Part shown: positions 7,821 to 16,998 of the stretch, piece after piece
Layout: each line of letters starts with the position of its first letter
How positions within the stretch are numbered: position 1 is the first letter of the stretch
NCBI GenBank assembly: GCA_036339295.1
Contig: JAYZBK010000174.1
Coordinates: 1-52,036 of the forward strand
Reading direction: 5' to 3'
Source: GCA-002862325 sp036339295
GTDB taxonomy: Bacteria > Planctomycetota > Phycisphaerae > Phycisphaerales > SM1A02
DNA: 52,036 nt
Position numbers and translations under genes: made by a program
Notes under the pieces: generated by a model
What the model saw: only the letters and a program-made list of their open reading frames with translations
The model's database searches: none
Told to the model about the DNA's origin: nothing

Positions 7821-9452
7821 ATGCCCGCTGACGACCTTCTGGCCGCGATCGAGGAGTTCAAGGCCACCGAGGCCGTCATCCGCCAGGGGGGTGGCCCCAA
7901 GGGCATCGAACGCCAGCACAGGCACGGGAGGCTCACCGCCCGGGAGCGGATCGACCGCCTCGTCGACCGGGGAGCTCCCCGGTTCGAATGCGGGCTCTTC
8001 GCCGCGGAGGGGATGTACGCCGAGTACGGCGGAGCCCCGTCGGCCGGCGTGGTCACCGAGATCGCCCAGATCGGCGGGCGGCCCTCGATGGTCATCGCCA
8101 ACGACGCGACGGTCAAGGCCGGCGCGTTCTTCCCGATGACGTGCAAGAAGATCATCCGGGCCCAGGCGGTGGCCCAGCGGGCGAGGCTCCCGCTGGTCTA
8201 CCTCGTCGACTCCGCCGGGGTCTTCCTCCCCCTGCAGGAGGATGTCTTCCCCGACACCGACGATTTCGGGCGGATCTTCCGGAACAACGCGGTGCTCAGC
8301 GCCGAGGGCGTCCCGCAGATCGCGGCGATCATGGGCAACTGCGTCGCCGGTGGCGGCTACCTGCCGGTTCTCTGCGACACGCTCCTGATGACCGAGGGGT
8401 CGGGGCTCTACCTCGCCGGCCCGGCGCTGGTGAAGGCCGCGATCGGGCAGGAGGTCGACGACGAGACCCTCGGGGGCGCCGCGATGCACGCCGAGATCTC
8501 CGGGACGATCGACTTCATGGAGCCCGACGACGAGTCGTGCCTGGAACGGGTCCGACGCCTGATGCTCGACTGCATGGCGGCCCGGACGAGGCCCGACGCC
8601 CCCTTCGAACCGACGACGCCGGCAAGGGAGTCCACGGAGATCCTCGACGTCTTCAAGCCCGAACCGGGAGCGCAATACGACATGCGCGACCTGCTCGGCT
8701 GCGTCGTCGACGACGGATCGATGGACGAGTACAAGGCGGAATACGGTCGCTCCCTCGTCTGCACGTTCGCTCGGATCGGCGGCTGGCCCTGCGGGATCGT
8801 GGCGAACCAGCGATGCATGACCCAGCGGCGGATGCCGGGCGGCAAGGGAGGGCCGTCCCAGGCGGTCAACATGCCCGCGGTGATCTACGACGATGCGGCG
8901 GACAAGGCGGCCCGCTTCATCATGGACTGCAACCAGAAGCGGATCCCGATCGTCTTCGTCCACGACACGACCGGCTTCATGGTCGGTCGCGACAGCGAAC
9001 AGGGCGGGATCATCCGCTCGGGCGCGAAGATGGTCAACGCGATGAGCAATTCGGTGGTGCCGAAGATCTCCCTGCTGGTGAACGCGAGCTACGGGGCGGG
9101 GAACTACGCGATGTGCGGGCGAGCCTTCGACCCGTTCCTCACCCTCGCCTGGCCCACCGCCCGATGCGCGGTCATGGGTGCGGCGCAGGCCGCGAACGTC
9201 CTCCTCCAGATCGACCTCGCGGCCCGCAAGCGTCGGGGCGAGGAGGTCGACGAGGAGACGCGGGCCGATGTCCTCGCCGCGATCACCGCGAGCTACACGG
9301 AGCAGCAGGACGTCCTCTACGGGGCGGCGCGGGGCTGGGTGGATCGGATGATCGATCCGCTCGACACCCGGGCGGAGCTCGTGGAAGCCCTGATGCTGGC
9401 GAGCGGGGTCGACTCGTCCGGTCCCTTCGCGACCGGGGTCCTCCAGACCTGA
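7821..9452 (+). CDS. Acyl-CoA carboxylase carboxyltransferase subunit (MCC/PCC beta-like)
   Basis: This 543-residue protein has two crotonase-fold carboxyltransferase halves. It moves the carboxyl group from carboxybiotin to an acyl-CoA. The N-half contains RLTARERIDRLVD, the block DSAGVFLPLQEDVFPD and the oxyanion-forming GNCVAGGGYLPVLCD. The C-half contains MPGGKGGPSQAVN, HDTTGFMVGR and NASYGAGNYAMCGRAFDP. The FLPLQEDVFPD block is more like methylcrotonyl-CoA carboxylase beta than propionyl-CoA carboxylase beta, but the substrate cannot be fixed by eye. No biotin carboxylase or biotin carrier gene lies beside it, so the partner must be elsewhere. A GGAG lies 12 nt before the ATG. Confidence 0.88.
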   Translation: MPADDLLAAIEEFKATEAVIRQGGGPKGIERQHRHGRLTARERIDRLVDRGAPRFECGLFAAEGMYAEYGGAPSAGVVTEIAQIGGRPSMVIANDATVKAGAFFPMTCKKIIRAQAVAQRARLPLVYLVDSAGVFLPLQEDVFPDTDDFGRIFRNNAVLSAEGVPQIAAIMGNCVAGGGYLPVLCDTLLMTEGSGLYLAGPALVKAAIGQEVDDETLGGAAMHAEISGTIDFMEPDDESCLERVRRLMLDCMAARTRPDAPFEPTTPARESTEILDVFKPEPGAQYDMRDLLGCVVDDGSMDEYKAEYGRSLVCTFARIGGWPCGIVANQRCMTQRRMPGGKGGPSQAVNMPAVIYDDAADKAARFIMDCNQKRIPIVFVHDTTGFMVGRDSEQGGIIRSGAKMVNAMSNSVVPKISLLVNASYGAGNYAMCGRAFDPFLTLAWPTARCAVMGAAQAANVLLQIDLAARKRRGEEVDEETRADVLAAITASYTEQQDVLYGAARGWVDRMIDPLDTRAELVEALMLASGVDSSGPFATGVLQT

Positions 9453-9453
9453 C

Positions 9454-10200
9454 TCAGCGGTCGTGCCTGCGACGTCGGCCGTTGCGGGCGAAGGCGAGCA
9501 TCGCGATGGCCGGTGGGGCGGGGACCACGCTGAACTCCACCACCAGTTCGGGCCGGAATCCCAGCTCGGCCAGGCGGGAATCGAAGCGCTTCGCGGTCGA
9601 AGGTCCCGATTCGTCGCCGAGCAGGATCCACCCGAAGTCCGGCGCGTCGCCGTCGAGCATCGCCTGGATGTCCGTCACGAGGCCCGCTCCGGACCACTCG
9701 TACCAGCCGGTGCCACCGACCAGCGACGTGGCCGTGGCGGGGTCGGCGAAGTCGCCGCCGGCGTTCGTCCAGGGAGTGTCGTCCCAGAAGGCGTGCGTCC
9801 AGGTCGCGGAACCCGGCGTCGCCGGGCCGCCGCCGCCCTCGCCGCCCGGGGCGTCGGTCGAGCCCACGCCCCAGTCCGTGATCAGGCGATGCATCGACAC
9901 CTCGACGTCCTGCGGATTGGCCTGCGAGACGTGGAGTCGCAGGGTGGCCCCGTGCACGACGACGTCGGAGCCGAGCGAGGCGACGTCGAATCGAAGGAGT
10001 CCGCGTCGGGAGAGATCCTGTCCGTTGTTGCCGGCGAAGAGGTGCGCGCCGAGTCCGTTGGCGGACTGGCTTCCCGTGGACTCGTAGAGCGTGCCGTGCG
10101 CGATCGAATCGAGCACGACCAGGTCGGCGTGGGCCACCGCCGTGAGCGAGAAGCCGGCCAGGAGACCGGTCATGGCGAGGCTGGGAAGGTGTCGGGGCAT
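9454..10200 (-). CDS. Secreted DNRLRE-domain protein with PEP-CTERM-like tail
   Basis: This 248-residue protein has a signal peptide (basic MPRHLPS start, hydrophobic core, probable cut after AHA near residue 25). Its body resembles the DNRLRE beta-sandwich domain: an early L-R-F-D block, ATLRLHVSQ, an aromatic WTHAFWDDTPWTNAGGDF segment, and a closing ELGFRPELVVEF. The end is VPAPPAIAMLAFA followed by RNGRRRR, like the exosortase-sorted PEP-CTERM tails of Phycisphaerae, though the hydrophobic stretch is unusually short. It probably sits at the cell surface or is shed. The start at 10200 is chosen for the signal peptide. Its stop is 1 nt from the end of the convergent carboxyltransferase gene. 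Confidence 0.75.
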   Translation of the reverse strand: MPRHLPSLAMTGLLAGFSLTAVAHADLVVLDSIAHGTLYESTGSQSANGLGAHLFAGNNGQDLSRRGLLRFDVASLGSDVVVHGATLRLHVSQANPQDVEVSMHRLITDWGVGSTDAPGGEGGGGPATPGSATWTHAFWDDTPWTNAGGDFADPATATSLVGGTGWYEWSGAGLVTDIQAMLDGDAPDFGWILLGDESGPSTAKRFDSRLAELGFRPELVVEFSVVPAPPAIAMLAFARNGRRRRHDR

Positions 10201-10378
10201 CGGGAGGGCTCCGTCGGGGCGGTCGGATCGATCCGGATCGAGTCTGCACCCCCATGAGGGGGAGGCCAGACGAATTCCACGATCGCTCGTCCGCCCCCGG
10301 CGAGCCATCTACCATGACCAAGGTCGGGAAGGGGCCCCCGCCTATCGGACTCGACCCGTCCTCGAAAGGAACTCCATC

Positions 10379-10999
10379 GTGCCCGACGTCCTCCTCGCCA
10401 CCGGAAACCCCCACAAGCTCGACGAGGTCCGAGCGGTGCTCGAACCCGTCGGCTGGCGGGTCCGCGGACTCGACGACCTCGACGGGCCGGTGCCGCCCGA
10501 GCCGGTCGAGGACGCGGACACCTTCGAGGGCAACGCGAGGATCAAGGCGCTCGCCTACGCCGCCGCCACGGGACGCATCGCCCTCGCGGACGACAGCGGG
10601 CTCGAGGTCGATGCGCTCGGCGGCGCCCCCGGGGTTCGCAGCGCACGGTTCTCCGGGGTCGAGGGCGATCGCGAGACGCGGGATCGCGCGAACAACGCCC
10701 TCCTGGTCGAACGACTCGCCGGAACCCCGGACTCGGAGCGGACGGCGAGGTTCGTGTGTTCGATGTGCCTGGCGGCCCCCGACGGCCGGGTGCTCGCCGA
10801 GTCGAGGGGGACCTTCGACGGCGTCATCGTCCTCGAGCCGCGTGGGGGGAACGGATTCGGCTACGACCCGCACCTCCTGCTTCCCGAAGAGGGTCGGACC
10901 AGTGCCGAGCTCTCCCCGGAGGAGAAGAACGCTCGCAGCCATCGAGGCGCGGCGACCCGGGCGATCGCGCGTTCGATGTCGACCCTCGGAGTGACCTGA
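10379..10999 (+). CDS. rdgB: XTP/dITP diphosphatase (RdgB/HAM1 family)
   Basis: This enzyme removes non-canonical purine triphosphates (ITP, dITP, XTP) from the nucleotide pool, releasing pyrophosphate. The 206-residue product has the family motifs in order: ATGNPHK near the N-terminus (Asn10, Lys13), LADDSGLEVDAL with Asp71/Asp72, GGNGFGYDP, and a terminal SHRG. The start is GTG at 10379, which places the TGNxxK strand right at the N-terminus as usual and has an AAAGGA element about 10 nt upstream. Its last base is shared with the next start codon (ATGA overlap), so the YkgJ-type gene is translationally coupled. Confidence 0.93.
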   Translation: MPDVLLATGNPHKLDEVRAVLEPVGWRVRGLDDLDGPVPPEPVEDADTFEGNARIKALAYAAATGRIALADDSGLEVDALGGAPGVRSARFSGVEGDRETRDRANNALLVERLAGTPDSERTARFVCSMCLAAPDGRVLAESRGTFDGVIVLEPRGGNGFGYDPHLLLPEEGRTSAELSPEEKNARSHRGAATRAIARSMSTLGVT

Positions 11000-12249
11000 T
11001 GACGCGGCGGATCCCCCTCCAGATCCTCGACCTGAAGGACCAGCGGTACTCGTGTCACGGATGCGGGGACTGCTGCCGCGACTTCAGCGTCCAGTTGCGC
11101 GATCGCGACCTGACGCGCCTCGAGGAACAGGGGTGGGAGGGGAAGCTGGGCGAGCCGGTGACCGTCGAGTTCCGCGGTCGGCGGTATCTCCGGCAGCGGC
11201 CCGACGGTGCCTGCCTCTTCCTCCAGGAGGACGGACTCTGCCGCATCCATGCCCGCCACGGATTCCACGAGAAGCCCGTGGCATGTCGTCTCTTCCCGTT
11301 CAACCTCGCCCCCGACGCGGGCGGGCCGCACGCCGGTCTGAACTTCGCGTGCCAGAGCGTCCGGGCGAATCGAGGTGGCGCGCTCGCATCGCATCGAGGC
11401 GATCTCGACCGGGCGCTTCGAGAGGTCCCGGAGTCCGCGGCGATCGCCCCGCCGAGGCTGGCCGATTCGCTTCGAGCGGAGGTGGGCGAGGTCGACGCCG
11501 TCGCGTCGCACCTGGATGGCTGGCTGGCCCGCGAGGAGATCCCGCTGGCCGTCCGGCTCGACGGATTCGCGTGGCTGGCGCAGGGCCTCGGCTCGGCCGA
11601 CCTGCGCGAGGTCCGAGGGTCGCGTCTCGCGGAACTCGTGGAACTGCTCTCTTCCGCGTTGCCCGATGAACTCCTGCATCTCCCGGTCGAACCGGCGGGG
11701 CGAGGGCAGATGCGTCAGCTCCGGCAGGCGGTCTTCGCGCGGATCGAGGATCCGCGCTTCACCGACGACGAGTCCCGCCCCCGGCTCTCCGCCCGACTCG
11801 AGCAGTGGATTCGCAGCAGCCGATTCGCCCGCGGTCGTGGCGCGGTCCCGGGGCTCGCACGGGGATGGACCACGCCGGCGAGCTTCGCCGAGATCGCGTC
11901 GATGCCCAGGGTCGAGGCGGGCGAGGAGATCGCGGACCTGGTCACTCGGTGGCTTCGTTCCAGCATCCTCGGCGGCCGGGCCTGGGGTGCCGGCTACTAC
12001 GGCTGGTCCATCGTCGACGGCCTCCAGGCGCTGTCGCTCGACACGGCCTGCCTCGGGTGGCTCGCGAGGGCGCAGGCCGCCGGGCGCGGTCTCGAGGTCG
12101 TGGACGTCGAGGCGGTCGGCGAGGCGATGGGGCGGATCGATCGCGCCCGTGGCCGCGCGGTCTGGCTGGGGACGGCGGGGGAGCGGCTTCGACTCCGCTA
12201 CTTCCGGGTCGACGACGGGCTTCGCCGTCTCGTCCGAGCCAGCTGGTAG
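10999..12249 (+). CDS. YkgJ-family cysteine-cluster protein
   Basis: This 416-residue protein has an N-terminal zinc- or iron-chelating cysteine cluster: Cys19, Cys22, Cys25 and Cys26 in SCHGCGDCC, further cysteines in GACLF and GLCRIH, and the closing signature KPVACRLFPF. This is the CxxCxxCC pattern of the YkgJ family, whose function is not settled. The remaining 300 residues are mostly helical and not recognised. It overlaps rdgB by 4 nt, so the two are probably co-translated. A role in metal- or redox-linked modification is possible but not shown. Confidence 0.8.
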   Translation: MTRRIPLQILDLKDQRYSCHGCGDCCRDFSVQLRDRDLTRLEEQGWEGKLGEPVTVEFRGRRYLRQRPDGACLFLQEDGLCRIHARHGFHEKPVACRLFPFNLAPDAGGPHAGLNFACQSVRANRGGALASHRGDLDRALREVPESAAIAPPRLADSLRAEVGEVDAVASHLDGWLAREEIPLAVRLDGFAWLAQGLGSADLREVRGSRLAELVELLSSALPDELLHLPVEPAGRGQMRQLRQAVFARIEDPRFTDDESRPRLSARLEQWIRSSRFARGRGAVPGLARGWTTPASFAEIASMPRVEAGEEIADLVTRWLRSSILGGRAWGAGYYGWSIVDGLQALSLDTACLGWLARAQAAGRGLEVVDVEAVGEAMGRIDRARGRAVWLGTAGERLRLRYFRVDDGLRRLVRASW

Positions 12250-12257
12250 CGGTTCCC

Positions 12258-13502
12258 TCACTCGCTCGGGGCGGGCTCGGGACGGAGAGTCCTCCCGAAG
12301 GGCCAGGCGGGGTAGCGCCGCCCGCTCAACACGACGCCCACGACCGTGTTCCGCACGAGCACGTGATAGGTGACCAGGAGGATCAAGGTGGTGATCGCGA
12401 TCGAGACCGTCATCTTCAGGAGGCCCGGCGCCACCCACGACCGCATCAGGGCCGGCACGGCGATGGTCAGCGGCATGTGCATGAGGTAGATCCAGTACGA
12501 CGCGTCGACGAGGTACCGGATCGTCGGGCGCTCCCGACGGAGGAGACGCTCGCAGCAACCGATCAGGGCGAGGGTCGTGGTCCAGCAGGCGGCCGCGGAG
12601 AGGAGCTGGACGACCGGGAAGAGCCAGGCGGACGGCGGCTGGGAGGCGTGCCACGCGAGCATGCCGCCGACCGCGAGGACCAGCAGGAGCACTGCCGCCC
12701 CCAGTCGGAGCCAGCACCATCGCCTGAGTTCGTCGATCACGCCACGATGGTGCCATGCGAGCCAGCCGACGGTGAACGGCCAGGCGTAGGTGAGGAGCAG
12801 GTACCAGTCGGGCGCCCACTCGAGACTGGTGTCGATGCCGGGTTCCTTCATGCCGAGCATGAGCAGGAACGAGACGCCGATCAGGATCGGCATCCGGGTG
12901 AACCTTGCTCGGCCGGTGCAGATCCCACCGATCGCCGCGTGCAGGAAGCGGCTCGCGACGCCGAGCCTCACGACCACGGGTGCGACAAGGACCGCGGCGG
13001 CGTAGTACCAGACGAGGAAGTACAGGAACCAGAGGTGCCCGGGACCGGCGTCGCCCCAGTTCATGGCCAGCGACATCCGCTCCCACGCCAGGGCGATCGC
13101 CGCCCACGCACCGCCAGCCTCGGCCGGATCGATCGCCTGGTGCGTCCAGGCGAACGAGAGCGACCAGGACATCAGCGGCGAGAGGACGAACCAGCCGATG
13201 ACCAGCGGCACGACGATGCGATCGAAGCGATGTCCGAGGAAGGTCGCCGTTCCCCGGCGGGCATACAGCATGGCCCCGAAGAAACCGGCCATCACGAAGA
13301 AGGCGGACATCCTGAAGATGTGGATGGTCCAGACGATGAGCGGCGACCACGCGACGCTGTCCGGGTCCATGTAGATCCAGCCCTCGGGCATGAAGACCAG
13401 GGCCGTGTGGAGCACGACCCCGAGCGACATCATCAGGGCCCGGACGAAGTCGAGCCCGTGATAGCGCGAGGTCGCGATTCGACCGTCCATTGCCATCGTC
13501 AT
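12258..13502 (-). CDS. Acyltransferase 3 family membrane protein
   Basis: This 414-residue integral membrane protein has about ten hydrophobic segments. It begins with the acyltransferase-3 pattern of an early RYHGLDFVRALMM segment and a histidine in VVLHTALVF, as in O-acetylases and OpgC-like succinyl transferases of surface polysaccharides. It presumably acylates a sugar or lipid at the membrane; the donor and acceptor are unknown. The start at 13502 shares four bases (ATGA) with the stop of the ankyrin lipoprotein gene, indicating coupled translation. A second ATG lies two codons in. The end is 8 nt from the convergent YkgJ gene. Confidence 0.82.
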   Translation of the reverse strand: MTMAMDGRIATSRYHGLDFVRALMMSLGVVLHTALVFMPEGWIYMDPDSVAWSPLIVWTIHIFRMSAFFVMAGFFGAMLYARRGTATFLGHRFDRIVVPLVIGWFVLSPLMSWSLSFAWTHQAIDPAEAGGAWAAIALAWERMSLAMNWGDAGPGHLWFLYFLVWYYAAAVLVAPVVVRLGVASRFLHAAIGGICTGRARFTRMPILIGVSFLLMLGMKEPGIDTSLEWAPDWYLLLTYAWPFTVGWLAWHHRGVIDELRRWCWLRLGAAVLLLVLAVGGMLAWHASQPPSAWLFPVVQLLSAAACWTTTLALIGCCERLLRRERPTIRYLVDASYWIYLMHMPLTIAVPALMRSWVAPGLLKMTVSIAITTLILLVTYHVLVRNTVVGVVLSGRRYPAWPFGRTLRPEPAPSE

Positions 13503-14083
13503 CCCTCGTGGGACTCGAGGATCCTCTCGCACTCGTCCCTTCCCTGCTCGACCATGGCCTGGTCGACGGGCATGCCCATCATGTCCGCGATCAACTTGGT
13601 GATCTCCCAGGGCACGGCCAGGGCGGTGAAGGTCGTGGTGCCCGATTCGTCGGCGAGATCGGGGTCGGCGCCCGCCTCGAGCAGGATCCGGAGGCACTCC
13701 GCCCGGCCGAAGAACGCGGCGCCGAGGGCGGGACTGCTTCGATTCTTGTTGAGGGCGTTCACGTCCGCTCCCGCGGCGAGGCAGGCCCTCACGGCATCGG
13801 GCTTGCCGAAGTCGGCGGCCAGCGCGAGCGCGGTCGCTCCGAAGGTGGGATCGAGGGCGTCGACGTCCGGGGCCTGGCTCAGCCGAAGCTCCAGCAGCTT
13901 CACGTCACCGAGGGCCGCCGGGGTCCAGATGTCGACGGAGTTCGCCTCGGTCTGCCCGACGCCGGGAGCCGGCGACTCCTTCTTCGTCGCGGTCTTCTCG
14001 GGAGTCGGGCGTTCGTAGTCGCACCCGGACGTGGAGAGGCCCAGGGCGAGGAGCCCGACGGCGACGGGGATGATCGGTCTCAT
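13499..14083 (-). CDS. Ankyrin-repeat lipoprotein
   Basis: This 194-residue protein has a lipoprotein signal peptide (MRPIIPVAVGLLALGLSTSG, then Cys21) and a Pro/Thr/Lys-rich linker. Three or so ankyrin repeats follow, marked by TPAALGD, FGATALALAADFGKPDAVRACL, AGADVNALNKN and RILLEAGADPD. Ankyrin repeats bind proteins, so it probably serves as a periplasmic-side adaptor on a membrane. It lies 85 nt downstream of the large helical secreted protein and overlaps the acyltransferase gene by 4 nt. The partner is unknown. Confidence 0.78.
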   Translation of the reverse strand: MRPIIPVAVGLLALGLSTSGCDYERPTPEKTATKKESPAPGVGQTEANSVDIWTPAALGDVKLLELRLSQAPDVDALDPTFGATALALAADFGKPDAVRACLAAGADVNALNKNRSSPALGAAFFGRAECLRILLEAGADPDLADESGTTTFTALAVPWEITKLIADMMGMPVDQAMVEQGRDECERILESHEG

Positions 14084-14168
14084 GACGTTCTCCCGAGCTC
14101 CGTTGGATGGAGGTGGAATCGAAGCGACGCGCCGTCGCGATCGGATCCGGCGGCAGGAGGGTATCGAA

Positions 14169-15911
14169 TCACTTGCCGACGCCGCGGCGTGCTCCCCTGG
14201 CTCCACCCTTGCCGCCGGTCGCCGCACCCTTCTCCACGCTCGATCCGCCCTTCGGCTCCGCGGCCTTGCCTCGCTCGGTCCCGAGGGAGGAGTGCGGTGG
14301 GAGTGCGGCTGCGCGGTCCGGACCGAGCAGGAGGAGAAGCCGGCCACCGATCTCGTCGTCGAGGCGGTCGAACGCTTCGAAGCCGGGCTCGCGCCACGTC
14401 TCGTCGCCCATCGACTTCGCGCTCGTGAAGTCGTCCTCGACCCCCGCGGCCATGGCTCGACCGACCCGGGGCTCCAGTTCGAGGCGGTCGTCGATCGCCC
14501 GGACCCGGAGGTCGAGCAGGCGTTCGAGGACCTGGATCCGAAGGTCGACGAGGGCGGCGATCACCGCTTCGTCGAGATCCGGAAGCTCGAGCGCCGCCTC
14601 GACGGCCCGTTCGCACCAGCGCCGCCTCATCTGGTCGGGGAAGCCGTCGCGACGGGCGATCTCGAGGAAGTCGGCGGCCAGTTCGGGATCGCCTTCGAGG
14701 ATGTCCGCGTGGATCTCGTCCATCCGGACCAGGATGGCGTCGCGGACCGCGATGCCGGCGGCGATCTCGCGATCCGCGGCGTTCCGGACCGCCTGCGTGC
14801 GGGACGCGACTCGTGCGGTGTCGTTCTCGAGCTCGCTTGCGAGGAGTCGGGCCGACCGTGTCTCGCGCTCGATCCTCGCCGCGGTTCGACGATCGACGAG
14901 ATCGGCGATTCGTGCGTTTCCGGAGGCCATCCCATCGACGATTCTCCGCTCGAGATCCTCGGGGAGTCGGCTCCGGGTCACCGCGAGCTCGAGGTCGATG
15001 CCGGCCCCGCCGAACCGGGCGTCGGCCCGACCGTGCTCGAGCCGGATGCGGTCGAGGGCGGCGTCGATGGCCGGCCACTGCTCCTCCGAGGCGATCGAAC
15101 GCAGGTTGTTCTCGCATTCGCTCCGAAGCGCGACCCTCCGTTCCCGGAGTTCGTCCATCATCGCCAGCAGCTCCCGGGCGCTTCGCGGGTCCTCCACCGC
15201 GATCGAGATGCGGCGTTCGGCGACCAGGCCCTGGAGTCGCGACACGCGAACGGCGAGTCGGGCGATGCGTCCCTCCGCCCAGTCGGAGACCATGCCCGTG
15301 TCGCGACGACCCTTCCCGAACTCCTCGTCCCACTCCATCACGCGTTGATCGATGACCTCCCGGGCGAGCGGGACGGTGGGAAGCCGATCGAGGATGGTCT
15401 CGACCTCGGCGAGCTGGTACGACTCCGCCGAAGCCCGCAGCGCCTCTCGGAACGCGTCCGCAGCCTCCTCGAACGCCCGTTCGTAGTCCTCGATCAACGA
15501 CTCGACCACCGGGGTCATGCCCGCCGCCTCGTCCAGCGCCTCGACGAGGAGCCTGATGTCGCGTCGCGAGAACTCGGGTCGGAGCAGCGTGGAGAAGTCC
15601 CCGCCGTCCCGGACCTCGAAACGGGCGAAGGTCATGCCTCCGCGTCGCTTGTCGTCCTCCGACCACTTCGCTTCGTCGCCGCCATCCTTCTCCCGGGCGT
15701 CACGGTCGAGACCCCCGGACTCGAAGTCGAGAAGCTGCTTGAAGATCTCCTCGGACTCCGCGCGGTCGATGATGCCGAGGAACACGGCCGCCTTGATCTC
15801 CCCGCCGAGCTGTTGCTGGGGATCCCCGGTCCCCTCCTTGTCCTGCCCGAGGGCGATCGAGGAGAGCAGGGCGGCGAGCGCCGTGGTGGTGGTGATCATG
15901 ACTCTTCGCAT
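14169..15911 (-). CDS. Large secreted alpha-helical protein, function unknown
   Basis: I do not recognise this 580-residue protein. It has a signal peptide (MRRVMITTTTALAALLSSIA) and is then almost wholly helical, rich in Arg, Glu, Ala and Leu with heptad-like spacing, so long helical bundles or coiled coils are likely. The C-terminus (last 40 residues) is a Gly/Lys/Arg/Ala low-complexity tail. It heads a probable operon with the ankyrin lipoprotein and the acyltransferase. A second large helical exported protein with a similar composition is encoded at 44155-46308. The start at 15911 is chosen for the signal peptide. Confidence 0.7.
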   Translation of the reverse strand: MRRVMITTTTALAALLSSIALGQDKEGTGDPQQQLGGEIKAAVFLGIIDRAESEEIFKQLLDFESGGLDRDAREKDGGDEAKWSEDDKRRGGMTFARFEVRDGGDFSTLLRPEFSRRDIRLLVEALDEAAGMTPVVESLIEDYERAFEEAADAFREALRASAESYQLAEVETILDRLPTVPLAREVIDQRVMEWDEEFGKGRRDTGMVSDWAEGRIARLAVRVSRLQGLVAERRISIAVEDPRSARELLAMMDELRERRVALRSECENNLRSIASEEQWPAIDAALDRIRLEHGRADARFGGAGIDLELAVTRSRLPEDLERRIVDGMASGNARIADLVDRRTAARIERETRSARLLASELENDTARVASRTQAVRNAADREIAAGIAVRDAILVRMDEIHADILEGDPELAADFLEIARRDGFPDQMRRRWCERAVEAALELPDLDEAVIAALVDLRIQVLERLLDLRVRAIDDRLELEPRVGRAMAAGVEDDFTSAKSMGDETWREPGFEAFDRLDDEIGGRLLLLLGPDRAAALPPHSSLGTERGKAAEPKGGSSVEKGAATGGKGGARGARRGVGK

Positions 15912-16029
15912 GCGGGGTGCCCCTTCGTGGACGGCGTTTGCACCATTGGACCGCCTTCGGCCGTGCCGGTGGCGGGAACTGCCGGGCAACACGAATGTTT
16001 TCCCGGCTTTGCGTCCGGAAGGGGCCCGC

Positions 16030-16998
16030 TCAGTCGATTTCGGCGGACGCCGGCGTCCGTCGGACCGCTCGGAACCACCAGGCCGCGGCGACCAGCCCGC
16101 AGGGAATGACCGCGGCCGCCTCCGCGACGCTCTCGATGATCGCGAGCTGGCTGAAGGTCGCATCGAGCGACTGCCCGTCGGTGGGGGTCGCGAGGTACCC
16201 GGCAAGGATGCTCACCGCGGCCTCGCGGAAGCCGATGCGTCCGAGGGGGTTCATCGCGACGACGAGGGCGGCGACGGCGATGATCAGCAGGTCGCCGCCG
16301 CCGAGTTCGAGGCCGAGGATCTCGGCGGCCAGCGCGATGCGGGCCGTCCACATGGCGAGATCGATCGCGCGAAGCGCGAGTCCCGCGGTGAGCCATCCGC
16401 GGCTCGCGAGCATCCGCTCGCCGCCCCGGGTGTACCGCGTCACGAGGGGAAGCGTGGCGAAGAAGGGGGCCAGGCCCACGAAGGCCGCGAGGGGAGCGAC
16501 GAAGGCGAGCATCCAGACGAGGTCGAGACGGGGGCGAAGAATGGTCGCCCCGAGGGCCGCGCCCATCACCGCCACCATGGCGACGGAGACGATGGCGAAC
16601 CAGCCGACGAGGAAGAGGAACTTCATGCGGTCGACCCGCATGTGGTAGACGAACCGGCTGAGCATGCCGATCCTCACGGGGGCGTAGTTCAACAGGCCCG
16701 ACGTGAAGTTCACGCCCTGCAGGACCCAGAATCGTTCCTTCCGGACGGGACGGACGGTGGTCCAGAAGAGCGCGCCGTTCGCGAGTTGGCCGCCGACCGA
16801 CGTGGCGACCATCGCGAAGAGGAGCATCGGGTCCGCCTCCCGGACCCGCCGCCATCCCTCCTCGCCTCCTTCGAGCGCAGTCTTCACGCACCACGCGACG
16901 AGCACGATCCCGACCGCGAATCCAAGGAGCTGGACCACGAGCTTCATGCCGCTCGGCATGCCCGGTGGGGTCGTTCCGGCGTCCGGCGAGGCCATCAT
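16030..16998 (-). CDS. Flippase-like integral membrane protein (UPF0104/LPG synthase TM-like)
   Basis: This 322-residue protein has roughly seven hydrophobic segments and resembles the lysylphosphatidylglycerol-synthase transmembrane domain family (UPF0104), often found beside glycosyltransferases. Visible traits include GVNFTSGLLNYAPVRIG and NPLGRIGFREAAVSILAG. The start at 16998 overlaps the GT2 stop by 4 nt (ATGA), so the two are coupled. Together they may make and translocate a lipid-linked sugar; this is inferred from context. There is no soluble aminoacyl-transferase domain, so it is not a full MprF. Confidence 0.72.
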   Translation of the reverse strand: MMASPDAGTTPPGMPSGMKLVVQLLGFAVGIVLVAWCVKTALEGGEEGWRRVREADPMLLFAMVATSVGGQLANGALFWTTVRPVRKERFWVLQGVNFTSGLLNYAPVRIGMLSRFVYHMRVDRMKFLFLVGWFAIVSVAMVAVMGAALGATILRPRLDLVWMLAFVAPLAAFVGLAPFFATLPLVTRYTRGGERMLASRGWLTAGLALRAIDLAMWTARIALAAEILGLELGGGDLLIIAVAALVVAMNPLGRIGFREAAVSILAGYLATPTDGQSLDATFSQLAIIESVAEAAAVIPCGLVAAAWWFRAVRRTPASAEID

